From Micromonospora sp. MH99 (GTDB taxonomy: Bacteria > Actinomycetota > Actinomycetes > Mycobacteriales > Micromonosporaceae), in contig NZ_MUZA01000012.1 in NCBI RefSeq assembly GCF_021442385.1, forward strand, positions 1 through 64,000: a DNA stretch of 64,000 nt, in the 5' to 3' direction. The notes beneath the pieces are model-generated. The model saw nothing but the letters and a program-made list of their open reading frames with translations. It was not told the DNA's origin and did no database searches. Both the position numbers and the translations under genes were made by a program. Positions 55,704-63,394 of the stretch are shown here, one piece after another; position 1 is the first letter of the stretch, and each line of letters begins with the position of its first letter.

Positions 55704-56522
55704 TCAGGACGTCGCGGTCGACTGCCCGCTGCGGCTGTCCGGCCGTACGCCCTGGTCCGGGCGGTCGGTCAGCACCCGGGGGCCGGCCTCGGTGACCGCG
55801 ACGGTGTGCTCGGAGTGGGCCGAGCGCGAGCCGTCCGCGGAGCGGATCGTCCAGCCGTCCTGATCAAATTTGATCTTGCCGGTGCTGCGGCAGAACCACG
55901 GCTCGATCGCGAGCGTCAGGCCGGGCTTGAGCTTCATGCCCCGCCCGGGTCGCCCGTTGTTGGGCACGTGCGGGGCCTCGTGCATGGTGCGGCCGATGCC
56001 GTGCCCACCGAACTCGTCGTTGACCTGGTAGCCGTAGCGGTGGGCGACCTGGCCGATGGCGGCGGAGATGTCGCCGAGTTGGTTGCCCGGCCGCGCGGCG
56101 TCGATGCCGGCCGCCAGCGCGACCTCGGTGGCCTCGATCAGCTTCAAATCCTCCGGGTCGGGGGTGCCGACGACGAAGGACAGCGCGGAGTCGGCAGCCC
56201 AGCCGTCGATCCCGACCGCCATGTCGATGCTCAGCAGGTCACCGTCGCGCAGGACGTAGTCGTGCGGCAGACCGTGCAGCACGGCGTCGTTGACCGAGAG
56301 GCACAGGACGTTGCGGAACGGGCCGCGACCGAACGACGGCGTGTAGTCCCAGTAGCAGGAGTCGGCGCCCCGCTCCCTGATCCGGCGGCGCGCGTGGTGC
56401 TCCAGGTCCAGCAGGTTGACCCCTGTCCCGGCCACGGCGCGCAGCTCGGCCAGCAGCTCGCCGACGAACTGGCCGGTCACGGCCATTCGATCGACTTCCG
56501 CAGCGGTTTTCAGCTCGATCAC
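55704..56522 (-). CDS. map: Type I methionine aminopeptidase
   Basis: 272 residues from GTG 56522, with AGAGAAGGG upstream. The pita-bread fold shows the five metal ligands in order: Asp in SIDMAVGIDGWAADSA (both Asp), His in EFGGHGIGRTMHEAPHV, Glu in LAIEPWF and Glu in AHSEHTVAV. It lacks the N-terminal SH3-like extension of MetAP1c types. As a genome usually has another map beside secY, this copy is probably an accessory one. It is divergent from the small XRE regulator, with a 14-bp AT-rich palindrome between. Confidence 0.93.
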   Translation of the reverse strand: MIELKTAAEVDRMAVTGQFVGELLAELRAVAGTGVNLLDLEHHARRRIRERGADSCYWDYTPSFGRGPFRNVLCLSVNDAVLHGLPHDYVLRDGDLLSIDMAVGIDGWAADSALSFVVGTPDPEDLKLIEATEVALAAGIDAARPGNQLGDISAAIGQVAHRYGYQVNDEFGGHGIGRTMHEAPHVPNNGRPGRGMKLKPGLTLAIEPWFCRSTGKIKFDQDGWTIRSADGSRSAHSEHTVAVTEAGPRVLTDRPDQGVRPDSRSGQSTATS

Positions 56523-56546
56523 GATCAACCCTTCTCTCTCCGGTGC

Positions 56547-56560
56547 GGTATATTTATACC
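56547..56560. promoter_or_regulatory. AT-rich palindrome between map and the XRE gene
   Basis: GGTATA-TT-TATACC, 6-bp arms, lies 25 bp from the map start and 66 bp from the XRE start. It is strikingly AT-rich for this genome and overlaps a TATAAAT -10-like box for map. Confidence 0.6.
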
Positions 56561-56590
56561 ACGCTGGCCGGGGCTGCCGGCGGGTCGACA

Positions 56591-56619
56591 TTGCCGGTCC
56601 GTGCGGGCGCATCTATCCT
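56591..56619 (+). promoter_or_regulatory. Promoter of the XRE gene
   Basis: TTGCCG (56591-56596) and TATCCT (56614-56619) are 17 bp apart. The -10 ends 6 nt before ATG 56626, implying a leaderless message. Confidence 0.6.
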
Positions 56620-56625
56620 GCTCAC

Positions 56626-56892
56626 ATGGTCCGCCCACCCCTCACCCCGGAACAGATCGCCGCGGGGCAACGCCTCGGAGCGGCTCTCCGGGTCGCACGG
56701 GGCAGCCGCAGCCTCGTCGAGGTGGCCCTGGCGGCCGGCATCTCACCGGAGACGCTGCGCAAGATCGAGGTTGGCCGGCTCCCGGCGCCCGCGTTCGGCA
56801 CAGTGGTCTGCCTCAGCGAGGTCCTCGGCGTCGCACTCAGCGACCTGGCCGAGGTGTGGCTGGCCGACCTGCGCGTCCGCGAGGCGTCCTGA
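56626..56892 (+). CDS. Small XRE-family helix-turn-helix regulator
   Basis: 88 residues from ATG 56626. It is nearly all one HTH_3/HTH_31 domain (LGAALRVARGSRSLVEVALAAGISPETLRKIEVGRLPAPAFGTVVCLSEVLGVALSDLAEVW). The start follows the promoter directly and upstream in-frame codons overlap the map promoter, so they are excluded. It is divergent from map and is the probable regulator acting at the palindrome at 56547. Confidence 0.9.
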   Translation: MVRPPLTPEQIAAGQRLGAALRVARGSRSLVEVALAAGISPETLRKIEVGRLPAPAFGTVVCLSEVLGVALSDLAEVWLADLRVREAS

Positions 56893-56946
56893 GGCTCGGT
56901 CGACGGCCACCGGGCAGCCGCCTGTGGTTCGACCGGTCCGCGTCCA

Positions 56947-56961
56947 GTCGGATATCCGCGA
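56947..56961. repeat. GTCGGATATCCGCGA element, copy 1
   Basis: A 15-mer containing the perfect palindrome CGGATATCCG. An identical copy lies at 57481-57495, on the other side of the ABM gene. Confidence 0.6.
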
Positions 56962-57047
56962 CCGCCTGACGACCAACCGATCCATCCTGCCCACCTGGTT
57001 CCCCCCGCACCCTGTGCCAGATCGGTGCGGAGCAGCGCTTCGAGTCG

Positions 57048-57053
57048 TAGCCT
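57048..57053 (+). promoter_or_regulatory. -10 box for the ABM gene
   Basis: TAGCCT, 7 nt before ATG 57061, no Shine-Dalgarno. Leaderless pattern. Confidence 0.4.
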
Positions 57054-57060
57054 TCAGGCC

Positions 57061-57393
57061 ATGATCTTCATTACCGCCAAGTTCCGGGTGCTGCCCGAGC
57101 ATGCCGACCAGTGGCCGCAGATCGCCGCCGCGTTCACCGACGCGACCCGCGCCGAGCCGGGCTGCCTGTGGTTCGACTGGTCCCGCAGCCTGGACGACCC
57201 GACCGAATACGTCCTGGTCGAGGCCTTCCGCGACGACGAGGCAGGCGCGGCGCACGTCCAGTCGGCCCACTTCCGGGCCGCGCAGGAGACGCTGCCGCCG
57301 CACCTGGCCGAGACGCCGCGCATCGTCAACGCCACGGTCCCGCAGCAGGACTGGTCGCTGCTCGGCGAGATGGCCGTACCCGAGGCCCACTGA
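57061..57393 (+). CDS. Antibiotic biosynthesis monooxygenase (ABM) domain protein
   Basis: 110 residues. A single ferredoxin-like ABM domain (MIFITAKFRVLPEHADQWPQIAAAFTDATRAEPGCLWFDWSRSLDDPTEYVLVEAFRDDEAGAAHVQSAHFRAAQETLPPHL), a cofactor-free dimeric fold used as monooxygenase or heme/quinol-related enzyme. The function of this single-gene copy is unclear. It is flanked by two identical palindromic 15-mers. Confidence 0.88.
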   Translation: MIFITAKFRVLPEHADQWPQIAAAFTDATRAEPGCLWFDWSRSLDDPTEYVLVEAFRDDEAGAAHVQSAHFRAAQETLPPHLAETPRIVNATVPQQDWSLLGEMAVPEAH

Positions 57394-57480
57394 CCGCCTG
57401 CCGACGCCGGCCGGGGCCACTCCCGCCGGATCCGCTCGGCTCTCCTCGCCCGACCCGGGCCGGTTGCTCCACTGGGGACT

Positions 57481-57495
57481 GTCGGATATCCGCGA
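57481..57495. repeat. GTCGGATATCCGCGA element, copy 2
   Basis: Identical to 56947-56961 and in the same orientation. It lies 92 bp upstream of the zinc-ribbon operon and may be part of its promoter region. Confidence 0.6.
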
Positions 57496-57587
57496 TCGCC
57501 AACGCCGGCCCGGGCGGAGGATGTCGCACATCGATCTCGTCACTAAGGTCCACCGTGACAAGCGCCTGCCGGGGAAGGCGGTGATCG

Positions 57588-58760
57588 ATGCGTTGCGTCA
57601 CCTGTGGGGCCGACACCGATGCGGCGCTCCCCACCTGCCAACGGTGCGGTTCGGCCCTGCCCGGCGCCGCCGCGCCGCAGCCGGAGCCTCCGCCTCACGC
57701 GTCCTCCGTCGCGACCGAACCTCCCAACGCGACACCCGTCGCGGACGAACCTCTCAACGCGACACCGGTCGAGGCCTCGTCGTGGGGAGGGTCGCCAGTC
57801 GTCGGCGGTGCCTCGGGCGCGCTGTCGGGGGCTGCCGTGTCGCCCCCGCTGTGGGATCTGCTCGTGTGCGCGGTGCTGTTCGCCGGCTGGGTGCTGGTGC
57901 TCCTGCTCATCGCGCTCGCCAGGGGCGCCGAGGAGCCGTCCGAGGTGCCGGGTCGACTGGCCCTGTGGCACTACGTGCTCGCCGCCCTCGCCGTCGCCAT
58001 CTACCTGTTGACGGCCGTCCGGGGCGTACCCGAGTCACCTGGGCACCTGTGGGCGCGCGCGGCCCGTGGTGACGGGCGTGACGGTGACCTGCGGCGAGGG
58101 CTCCAGCTTCTGGTGCCCACGCTCGTGGTGACAGTCGCGGTGGCGCTCGTCGCGGGCCTGACAGTGCCGCTGCCCGACGCCGTCTCCGAGGCGACGTCCA
58201 CCTCGGTGACCCCGACCCCCGGGGACGAGGTGCCCACCGGGACGCCGCCGACGCCCGACCCGGTCCCGACGACGTTCGGCCCGGAGACACCGACACCGAC
58301 GGTGAGTGACGATCCGGACGCCCGACGACGTACGCAGGCCGAGGCGGTGGACGCGCTGCTGTCGGAGTCGATCGCCTCGCGCGGCGACCTGGCCACGGCC
58401 ATCGCGGCAGTGGGTGAGTGCCGTGACCTGAACCGCTCGCTCGGCCTGTTGAACGGCGTGACACGCCAACGCCGCGCCCAGCGCGACCAGGCCGCCGCAC
58501 TGACCGTCGACGCGCTCACCGACGGTCCGGCGATGCGCTCCCACCTCGTCTCCGCCTTCACGTACGCCGGGGACGCGGACGCGGCCTACGCCGCCTGGAC
58601 GCGACGCTCCATCAACTCCGGCTGCTCGCTCGACGCCAACTGGCAACGGGGCAACCAGCTCTCCGAGCAGTCCCAGAAGGCCAAGAACGAGTTTCTGCGC
58701 CGGTGGAACCCGATCGCCGTCTCATGCGGGCTGCCCACCCGCACCAGCAAGGAAATCTAG
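57588..58760 (+). CDS. Zinc-ribbon membrane protein of unknown function
   Basis: 390 residues. An N-terminal zinc ribbon uses Cys3, Cys6, Cys17 and Cys20. A Pro-rich linker includes a 10-residue tandem repeat (ATEPPNATPV/ADEPLNATPV, residues 42-61). Three membrane helices follow (about 89-112, 126-144, 173-194). A Thr/Pro-rich external linker (200-245) leads to a C-terminal helical domain (250-390) with EAVDALLSESIASRGDLATAIAAVGECRDLNRSL and two conserved-looking Cys. First gene of a tight three-gene operon (19 bp to the next). I do not recognise a family. A cytoplasmic ribbon and an outside helical domain suggest a signalling or assembly factor. Confidence 0.8.
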   Translation: MRCVTCGADTDAALPTCQRCGSALPGAAAPQPEPPPHASSVATEPPNATPVADEPLNATPVEASSWGGSPVVGGASGALSGAAVSPPLWDLLVCAVLFAGWVLVLLLIALARGAEEPSEVPGRLALWHYVLAALAVAIYLLTAVRGVPESPGHLWARAARGDGRDGDLRRGLQLLVPTLVVTVAVALVAGLTVPLPDAVSEATSTSVTPTPGDEVPTGTPPTPDPVPTTFGPETPTPTVSDDPDARRRTQAEAVDALLSESIASRGDLATAIAAVGECRDLNRSLGLLNGVTRQRRAQRDQAAALTVDALTDGPAMRSHLVSAFTYAGDADAAYAAWTRRSINSGCSLDANWQRGNQLSEQSQKAKNEFLRRWNPIAVSCGLPTRTSKEI

Positions 58761-58779
58761 GGAGCCCGGAGATGACGAC

Positions 58780-60546
58780 GTGACGGTGACCGAGGCGGCA
58801 CAGACCGACCACTTCGATTTCCCGTCGTACCAGATGCCGCCGCGGCTGTCCGACACCACGCGGCACCTGTGCGGCGCGGCCTACCTCGACCAGGACTACG
58901 CCGAGACGGTGATCAGAGAGGTGATCGAGGACGAGCGGCGTGCCGTCGCGCCCTCGTTCGGCTTCGACCTCAACGCGGTCGTCCGACACTGCTTCCGGGC
59001 ACAGCGCCGCTACCTGGTCCGCGACAGCCTCCTGTTCGGGCTGCTCGTCATCGGTGTGCTGACCTCGATCACCGCCACGGTGGGCTGGGTGGTGCTCGGG
59101 CTCATCGTGCTGCTGGCCCGGTCCCGGGAGTTGCGCGAGCTGTCCCTGCCGGTCCGCTTCCTGTTGTTCGGCACGCTGATCACCATCGTGCTGTGCACCG
59201 GCGGCCTGTCGCTCGTGCTGCCCCTGGTCAGTGTGTCCACCGGCCTTCAGATCTTCATCGACTCCCTGCTGGGTACCGGGTCCGACCTCAGTGGCGACTC
59301 ACTGGTCGAGGCGCTGCAGATCAGGATGGCGGCCGGCGTCTTCGGGTTCCTGGCCTGGCTGCCCCTCCTGCTCGGTATCGCCACGCTCGTCGTCCTCGTC
59401 CGGTTCGAGCGCACCACCCACCGGATCCTGACCGGCGAGCTGGGCCCCGGCAGGCCACCGGTCCTGCCGACTCTGCCCAACGAACGGGTGGCCCGCCGAC
59501 TCGACCTGGTGGCCCGCGCCCAGTACGGCAACATCACCGTCCAGGAGCGGGATCCCTTTCTGGGCTGCGGTGCGGCCGAACACGGCTGGTCGTACGCCAT
59601 CCCGGTGCGGCCCGCCTCCCGCCGGGTCGCCGGCCAGGACGGCGGCCCGGAGGCCCCACCGATCGACCAGGCGGAGCTGGGGCCCGCGCTGACCGCGCAC
59701 GTCCGGGCGGCGGTCCGGCGGATGCGGGAGGATCCACTCCCCCGCGCCGTCCGGGTGCCGGGGCTCTCCCTGGTGCCGCACATCGTCGCCGACGGGGTAC
59801 GCCGGCAGGGTGACCCGCTGCTCGACCCGGAGACCGGGATGCCGCGCAGCCGCGCCTCGGAAGAGGTGATCGACGTGATCGTCCGGCATCCACAGGGTGG
59901 CCTGCGCTACTACGACCGGATCGTCGTCAGCGGCGCCGGCAAGCCCCTGCACACCGCGGACGGACGACTCGTGCTGCCCGAGCAGAGCCTCGGCATCGAC
60001 ATCTCCGCGTTCGTGCACGTCGCCGTCGAGGGTGGGTTGCTCTACGTCGAGTTCGTCACCACGGTGATGCCACCCATCAAGGGCCGGTACGCGCTTGTCG
60101 ATCGGCTGCAACCCGAGCAGTCGATGGTCCGGATCGTGCGTGACGTGCTGGCCAACATGGTGACCGACTCGGTGCTCAGCGGCTGGCGCCTCGTCAAGCG
60201 GCTGCGGCACGATCGAGGCATGAAGACCCGGATGGACGACGCGTTCGCCGCGAGCAAGCAGTTCCGGACGCACGACTACGGCGCCCGGGTCAGTGTGCGT
60301 CAGCTCGTCGCCGAGCGGAACGCGGTCAAGCACCTGCAACTGCTCGACGAGTGGAAGTACACCAAGCTCCTGGAGCGGGCCGTGTTGGAGGCGGTCGTGT
60401 CGTTCCTGAGCGAGCGTGGCCTGGACACCGGCAATCTGGTGCAGCGCGCGTCCGAGGCCCAGAACATCTTCGGCAACGTCAACAACATCTTCGGCGGTCA
60501 GCAGGCGTTCGACAGCTCCAATGTCAAATTCGAACAGCACAACTAG
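58780..60546 (+). CDS. 588-residue membrane protein with a C-terminal N/G/Q-rich motif
   Basis: It starts at GTG 58780 with GGAG 9 nt upstream. Residues 1-77 are soluble, four or so helices lie at 80-113, 124-152 and 183-207, and a large cytoplasmic part spans 208-560. No catalytic motif is recognised. The last 23 residues (566-588) are low-complexity and match residues 13-35 of the next protein: N-x-I-x-G-G-x-Q-A-F-x-S-x(6)-Q-H-N. Preceding text reads QNIFGN. A short terminal motif shared with the adjacent gene product is the pattern of amyloid-type signalling partners. It is 10 bp from the next gene. Confidence 0.8.
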   Translation: MTVTEAAQTDHFDFPSYQMPPRLSDTTRHLCGAAYLDQDYAETVIREVIEDERRAVAPSFGFDLNAVVRHCFRAQRRYLVRDSLLFGLLVIGVLTSITATVGWVVLGLIVLLARSRELRELSLPVRFLLFGTLITIVLCTGGLSLVLPLVSVSTGLQIFIDSLLGTGSDLSGDSLVEALQIRMAAGVFGFLAWLPLLLGIATLVVLVRFERTTHRILTGELGPGRPPVLPTLPNERVARRLDLVARAQYGNITVQERDPFLGCGAAEHGWSYAIPVRPASRRVAGQDGGPEAPPIDQAELGPALTAHVRAAVRRMREDPLPRAVRVPGLSLVPHIVADGVRRQGDPLLDPETGMPRSRASEEVIDVIVRHPQGGLRYYDRIVVSGAGKPLHTADGRLVLPEQSLGIDISAFVHVAVEGGLLYVEFVTTVMPPIKGRYALVDRLQPEQSMVRIVRDVLANMVTDSVLSGWRLVKRLRHDRGMKTRMDDAFAASKQFRTHDYGARVSVRQLVAERNAVKHLQLLDEWKYTKLLERAVLEAVVSFLSERGLDTGNLVQRASEAQNIFGNVNNIFGGQQAFDSSNVKFEQHN

Positions 60547-60556
60547 GAGGCCCTCG

Positions 60557-60916
60557 ATGGCGGACCCGGATCAGCCGGCCCGGTCGATCGTGTTCCACAA
60601 CACGATCCATGGTGGTATGCAAGCCTTCGCCAGCGACCATTTCACGATGGTCCAGCACAACGGGACCAACGACCTCGCCGAGCGGTTCGACGCGCTGCTG
60701 CGCACCCTGAAGGAGCATGTCGGCGACTTCGAGGACCCGGAGCGCGCCGACCGCGAAGTGGCCGCGATCGAGGTCGCCCGCGAGCAACGGCAGCCGGATC
60801 CCAAGCCGGTGCTGACGTCGTTGGAGACACTTGCCGCGCTGGCCACGGTCGGCGGCACGCTGGCCGAGGCGGTCCAGGCCGCCATCGACATCGTTTCTCA
60901 GCACTGGCCGCTCTGA
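60557..60916 (+). CDS. 119-residue protein carrying the shared motif
   Basis: ATG 60557 is preceded by AGGAGG (60545-60550) at good spacing. Residues 13-35 share the N-x-I-x-G-G-x-Q-A-F-x-S-x(6)-Q-H-N motif with the C-terminus of the upstream membrane protein. Residues 40-90 are charged and helical (LAERFDALLRTLKEHVGDFEDPERADREVAAIEVAREQ). Residues 93-119 are a hydrophobic helix pair with a glycine hinge (TLAALATVGGTLAEAVQAAIDIV). That C-terminus could associate with or enter membranes. Not recognised as a named family. Last gene of the operon. Confidence 0.8.
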   Translation: MADPDQPARSIVFHNTIHGGMQAFASDHFTMVQHNGTNDLAERFDALLRTLKEHVGDFEDPERADREVAAIEVAREQRQPDPKPVLTSLETLAALATVGGTLAEAVQAAIDIVSQHWPL

Positions 60917-60931
60917 CCGGTGGGGACGTTC

Positions 60932-60952
60932 CCGGGCCGTGAGCGGGCCCGG
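60932..60952 (+). terminator. Hairpin after the three-gene operon
   Basis: CCGGGCC (60932-60938) pairs with GGCCCGG (60946-60952), 7-nt loop, 15 bp after the stop. Confidence 0.55.
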
Positions 60953-61021
60953 TGGCCGGTGCGACGCGCACTCCCGGGAGGGTCCGCAGGTCCTCGGCGG
61001 ACCCCTGGGTGAGTCACGCTG

Positions 61022-61035
61022 CTGTTAGCGCCAAC
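61022..61035 (+). promoter_or_regulatory. LacI-type operator 1 of GH54
   Basis: TGTTAGCGCCAACA. Matches the arabinose-island operators, about 24 kb from the nearest of them. Confidence 0.65.
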
Positions 61036-61130
61036 ACCGTCGGTCCGACCGTGCGCGCGGCGGAATGTGGACCCCGCCGACCAGGAGCAGCCGGGCAAGA
61101 TACCAACGGTCGTCTATGGACATGCCATCC

Positions 61131-61144
61131 TGTTAACGCTAACG
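61131..61144 (+). promoter_or_regulatory. LacI-type operator 2 of GH54
   Basis: TGTTAACGCTAACG, 109 bp from operator 1, a spacing near the 114 bp of the GH43 pair. Confidence 0.65.
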
Positions 61145-61582
61145 TAGCCGACGACCGTCGATATCTGAGCGTAATCCGACCGTCACGAAGGGCCTGTCAT
61201 CGCTGGTCCCGGCTGTGCGGTCGACATCGTTCGCGGCGTGGGCGGGTGGAGCGTGGCCGGCACGGGACGGCCCGAGATCACCACCGGGCGACTCGCGCCG
61301 AGGGCCGGACGATTCCAGGCCACGGCCACTTCATCGATCACCGCCGCGTCCCCGGGCAGGGCCGCGGGCGGTGGCCGGCAACCGTATCGCCACGTACCGA
61401 ACCGCCTGTCCCGCCGACCGCGCCGTCGTGACGGCTCTCCCGGCGCAGCACGGCCCCGGTGTCGTCGTACGCGGCCGCAGACCGGGCCACGCCCGCCGTC
61501 CCCCTGCTCAGAGTCCGGGCCCGAGCAGGGGGAACGGGCCGGCCCCCGCACATCGTCAATCTCTCACCGATGAGGAGAGCAC

Positions 61583-63076
61583 GTGCGACTCAGACAACCC
61601 CAACACCGGCGGCCTGCGCTCATCGCCGCCGCCGCCACACTCGTGCTCGTCGGCGCCGCCCTCACCCAGACCGGCGCCTCGGCGGCCGCCGCCGGATGCC
61701 AGGTCACCTACTCGGTCAGCTCCCAGTGGCAGGGTGGCTTCGGCGCCAACGTCACCGTCACCAACCTGGGCGACGCCGTCAACGGATGGCGACTGACCTG
61801 GACCTTCGCCGCCGGTCAGGCCGTCACCCAACTGTGGAACGGCAGCTACACGCAGGCGGGCAGCGAGGTCACCGTCACCAATGCCCCCTACAACGCCAGC
61901 ATTCCCACCAACGGCAGCACGAGCTTCGGCTTCAACGGCAGTTGGACCGGCAGCAACCCCGAGCCGGCGTCCTTCGCCCTGAACGGCACCACCTGCACGG
62001 GAGGGGTGAGCCCGACGACCCCGCCGCCCACCACGCCACCACCCACGACGCCGCCGCCCACGACGCCACCGCCGACCACCCCGCCGCCCACCACCCCACC
62101 GCCGACCACGCCGCCGCCGAGCACGACGCTGCCCTGTGACATCTACACGGCCGGTGGCACACCCTGCATCGCGGCGCACAGCACCACCCGAGCCCTGTAC
62201 GCCTCCTACAACGGCTCGCTCTACCAGGTACGCCGATCCTCGGACAACAGCACCCGCAACATCGGCGTGCTGTCGCCCGGTGGGCGGGCCAACGCCGCCA
62301 GCCAGGACAGCTTCTGCGCGAACACCACCTGCGTCATCACGATCATCTACGACCAGTCCGGACGTGGTAACAATCTCGGTTACCAGGGTGCCGGCGGCGT
62401 CGGTGGCGCCGTCCAGCCGGCGGTCGCGAACAAGGAGTCGGTGACGGTCGGCGGCGACAAGGTCTACTCGCTCTACATCCCCGGCAGGAGCAGCTACTGG
62501 CGCGACGGTCACCTGACCGGGGTGCCGACCGGCGCCGCCCCCGAGGGCATGTACATGGTCACCAGTGGCACCCACGTCAACAGCGGCTGCTGCTTCGACT
62601 ACGGCAACAGCGAGACCACCCGCCGGGCCGACGGCGCGGGCGCGATGGACGCGATCTACTTCGGCACCAGTTGCTGGTTCGGCGGCTGCTCCGGCTCCGG
62701 CCCCTGGGTGCAGGCCGACCTGGAGTACGGCCTCTACCCCGGCGGCAGCAGCTCCTGGAACAGCAACCAGCGGGCCTTCACCAGCAAGTTCGTCACCGCC
62801 ACCCTGAAGAACAACGGCACCTCACGCTTCGCCATCAAGGGCAGCAACGCTCAGTCCGGCGGCCTCTACACCCTCTATGACGGGTCGCTGCCACGCGGGT
62901 ACAGCCCGATGAGGAAGCAGGGCGCGATCATCCTCGGCAGCGGCGGGGACTGCTGCATCGACAACACCAACCAGAGCGTCGGCACCTTCTACGAGGGGGC
63001 GATGGTCGCCGGCTACCCGTCTGACGCGACCGAGAACGCGGTGCAGGCGAACATCACCGCCGCCGGCTACCGCTGA
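61583..63076 (+). CDS. Secreted CBM2-GH54 alpha-L-arabinofuranosidase
   Basis: 497 residues from GTG 61583, with GAGGAGAG upstream. Signal peptide to about residue 37. CBM2 (cellulose/xylan-binding, 38-138) has GCQVTYSVSSQWQGGFGANVTVTN and the Cys39-Cys138 disulfide pair. A TTPPP linker of seven repeats (145-180) follows. The GH54 catalytic domain (184-497) begins CDIYTAGGTPCIAAHSTTRALYASYNG. The nucleophile is probably Glu381 (QADLEYGLY) and the acid/base Asp460 (CCIDNTNQSVGTFYEGA). The CBM42 usually found after fungal GH54 domains is missing and CBM2 replaces it. It should release arabinose from arabinan or arabinoxylan. Confidence 0.93.
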   Translation: MRLRQPQHRRPALIAAAATLVLVGAALTQTGASAAAAGCQVTYSVSSQWQGGFGANVTVTNLGDAVNGWRLTWTFAAGQAVTQLWNGSYTQAGSEVTVTNAPYNASIPTNGSTSFGFNGSWTGSNPEPASFALNGTTCTGGVSPTTPPPTTPPPTTPPPTTPPPTTPPPTTPPPTTPPPSTTLPCDIYTAGGTPCIAAHSTTRALYASYNGSLYQVRRSSDNSTRNIGVLSPGGRANAASQDSFCANTTCVITIIYDQSGRGNNLGYQGAGGVGGAVQPAVANKESVTVGGDKVYSLYIPGRSSYWRDGHLTGVPTGAAPEGMYMVTSGTHVNSGCCFDYGNSETTRRADGAGAMDAIYFGTSCWFGGCSGSGPWVQADLEYGLYPGGSSSWNSNQRAFTSKFVTATLKNNGTSRFAIKGSNAQSGGLYTLYDGSLPRGYSPMRKQGAIILGSGGDCCIDNTNQSVGTFYEGAMVAGYPSDATENAVQANITAAGYR

Positions 63077-63394
63077 GATCCCGCGGTCGCCACCTCCGCC
63101 TCGGCGGGTGTGGCGGCCGCGGCCAGGTCCGCTACGCCGCGTGGCCCGACTCGGGAAAGCTCCCGGATCGGGCCACGCGTGCGTTCGGGCCGCGCGTCGC
63201 GCACGCGCCCCACCCGCCACGACAGACCGGATCGAATACGCCTGACCGACGCCGTACATCCACCGGGAACCGGCAAAGGACGTTGTCGGTGGTGCCGCGC
63301 AGGGCGGATCGGTCGACCGATCGGTCCCCGAGCGGTACTCCGGCCGGGGTGAGCCCGCGCGGCGACGCCGAGCGACGGCAGGCATCATGTCGGC
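63077..63394. other. Intergenic region after GH54
   Basis: It contains the GH54 terminator and a perfect 16-bp palindrome GATCGGTCGACCGATC at 63307-63322, 73 bp upstream of the last gene, which may be its operator. No gene is seen. Confidence 0.55.
63138..63179 (+). terminator. Terminator of the GH54 gene
   Basis: A perfect 12-bp stem (63138-63149 with 63168-63179) continues with CGGGA/TCCCG inside. Strong hairpin, no U-tract. Confidence 0.8.

Larger units (their letters stand above)
60917..61582. other. Long leader region of the GH54 gene
   Basis: 666 bp without a credible gene. It holds the hairpin at 60932-60952 and two LacI-type operators. The remaining 430 bp up to the GTG show no operator-like motif, so the transcript may have a long 5' leader or a second promoter nearer the gene. 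Confidence 0.65.

Noticed and set aside
62015..62125. Regular short repeats resembling a CRISPR array
   Set aside because: They encode the TTPPP linker of the GH54 enzyme, have no spacers, and no cas gene is present.
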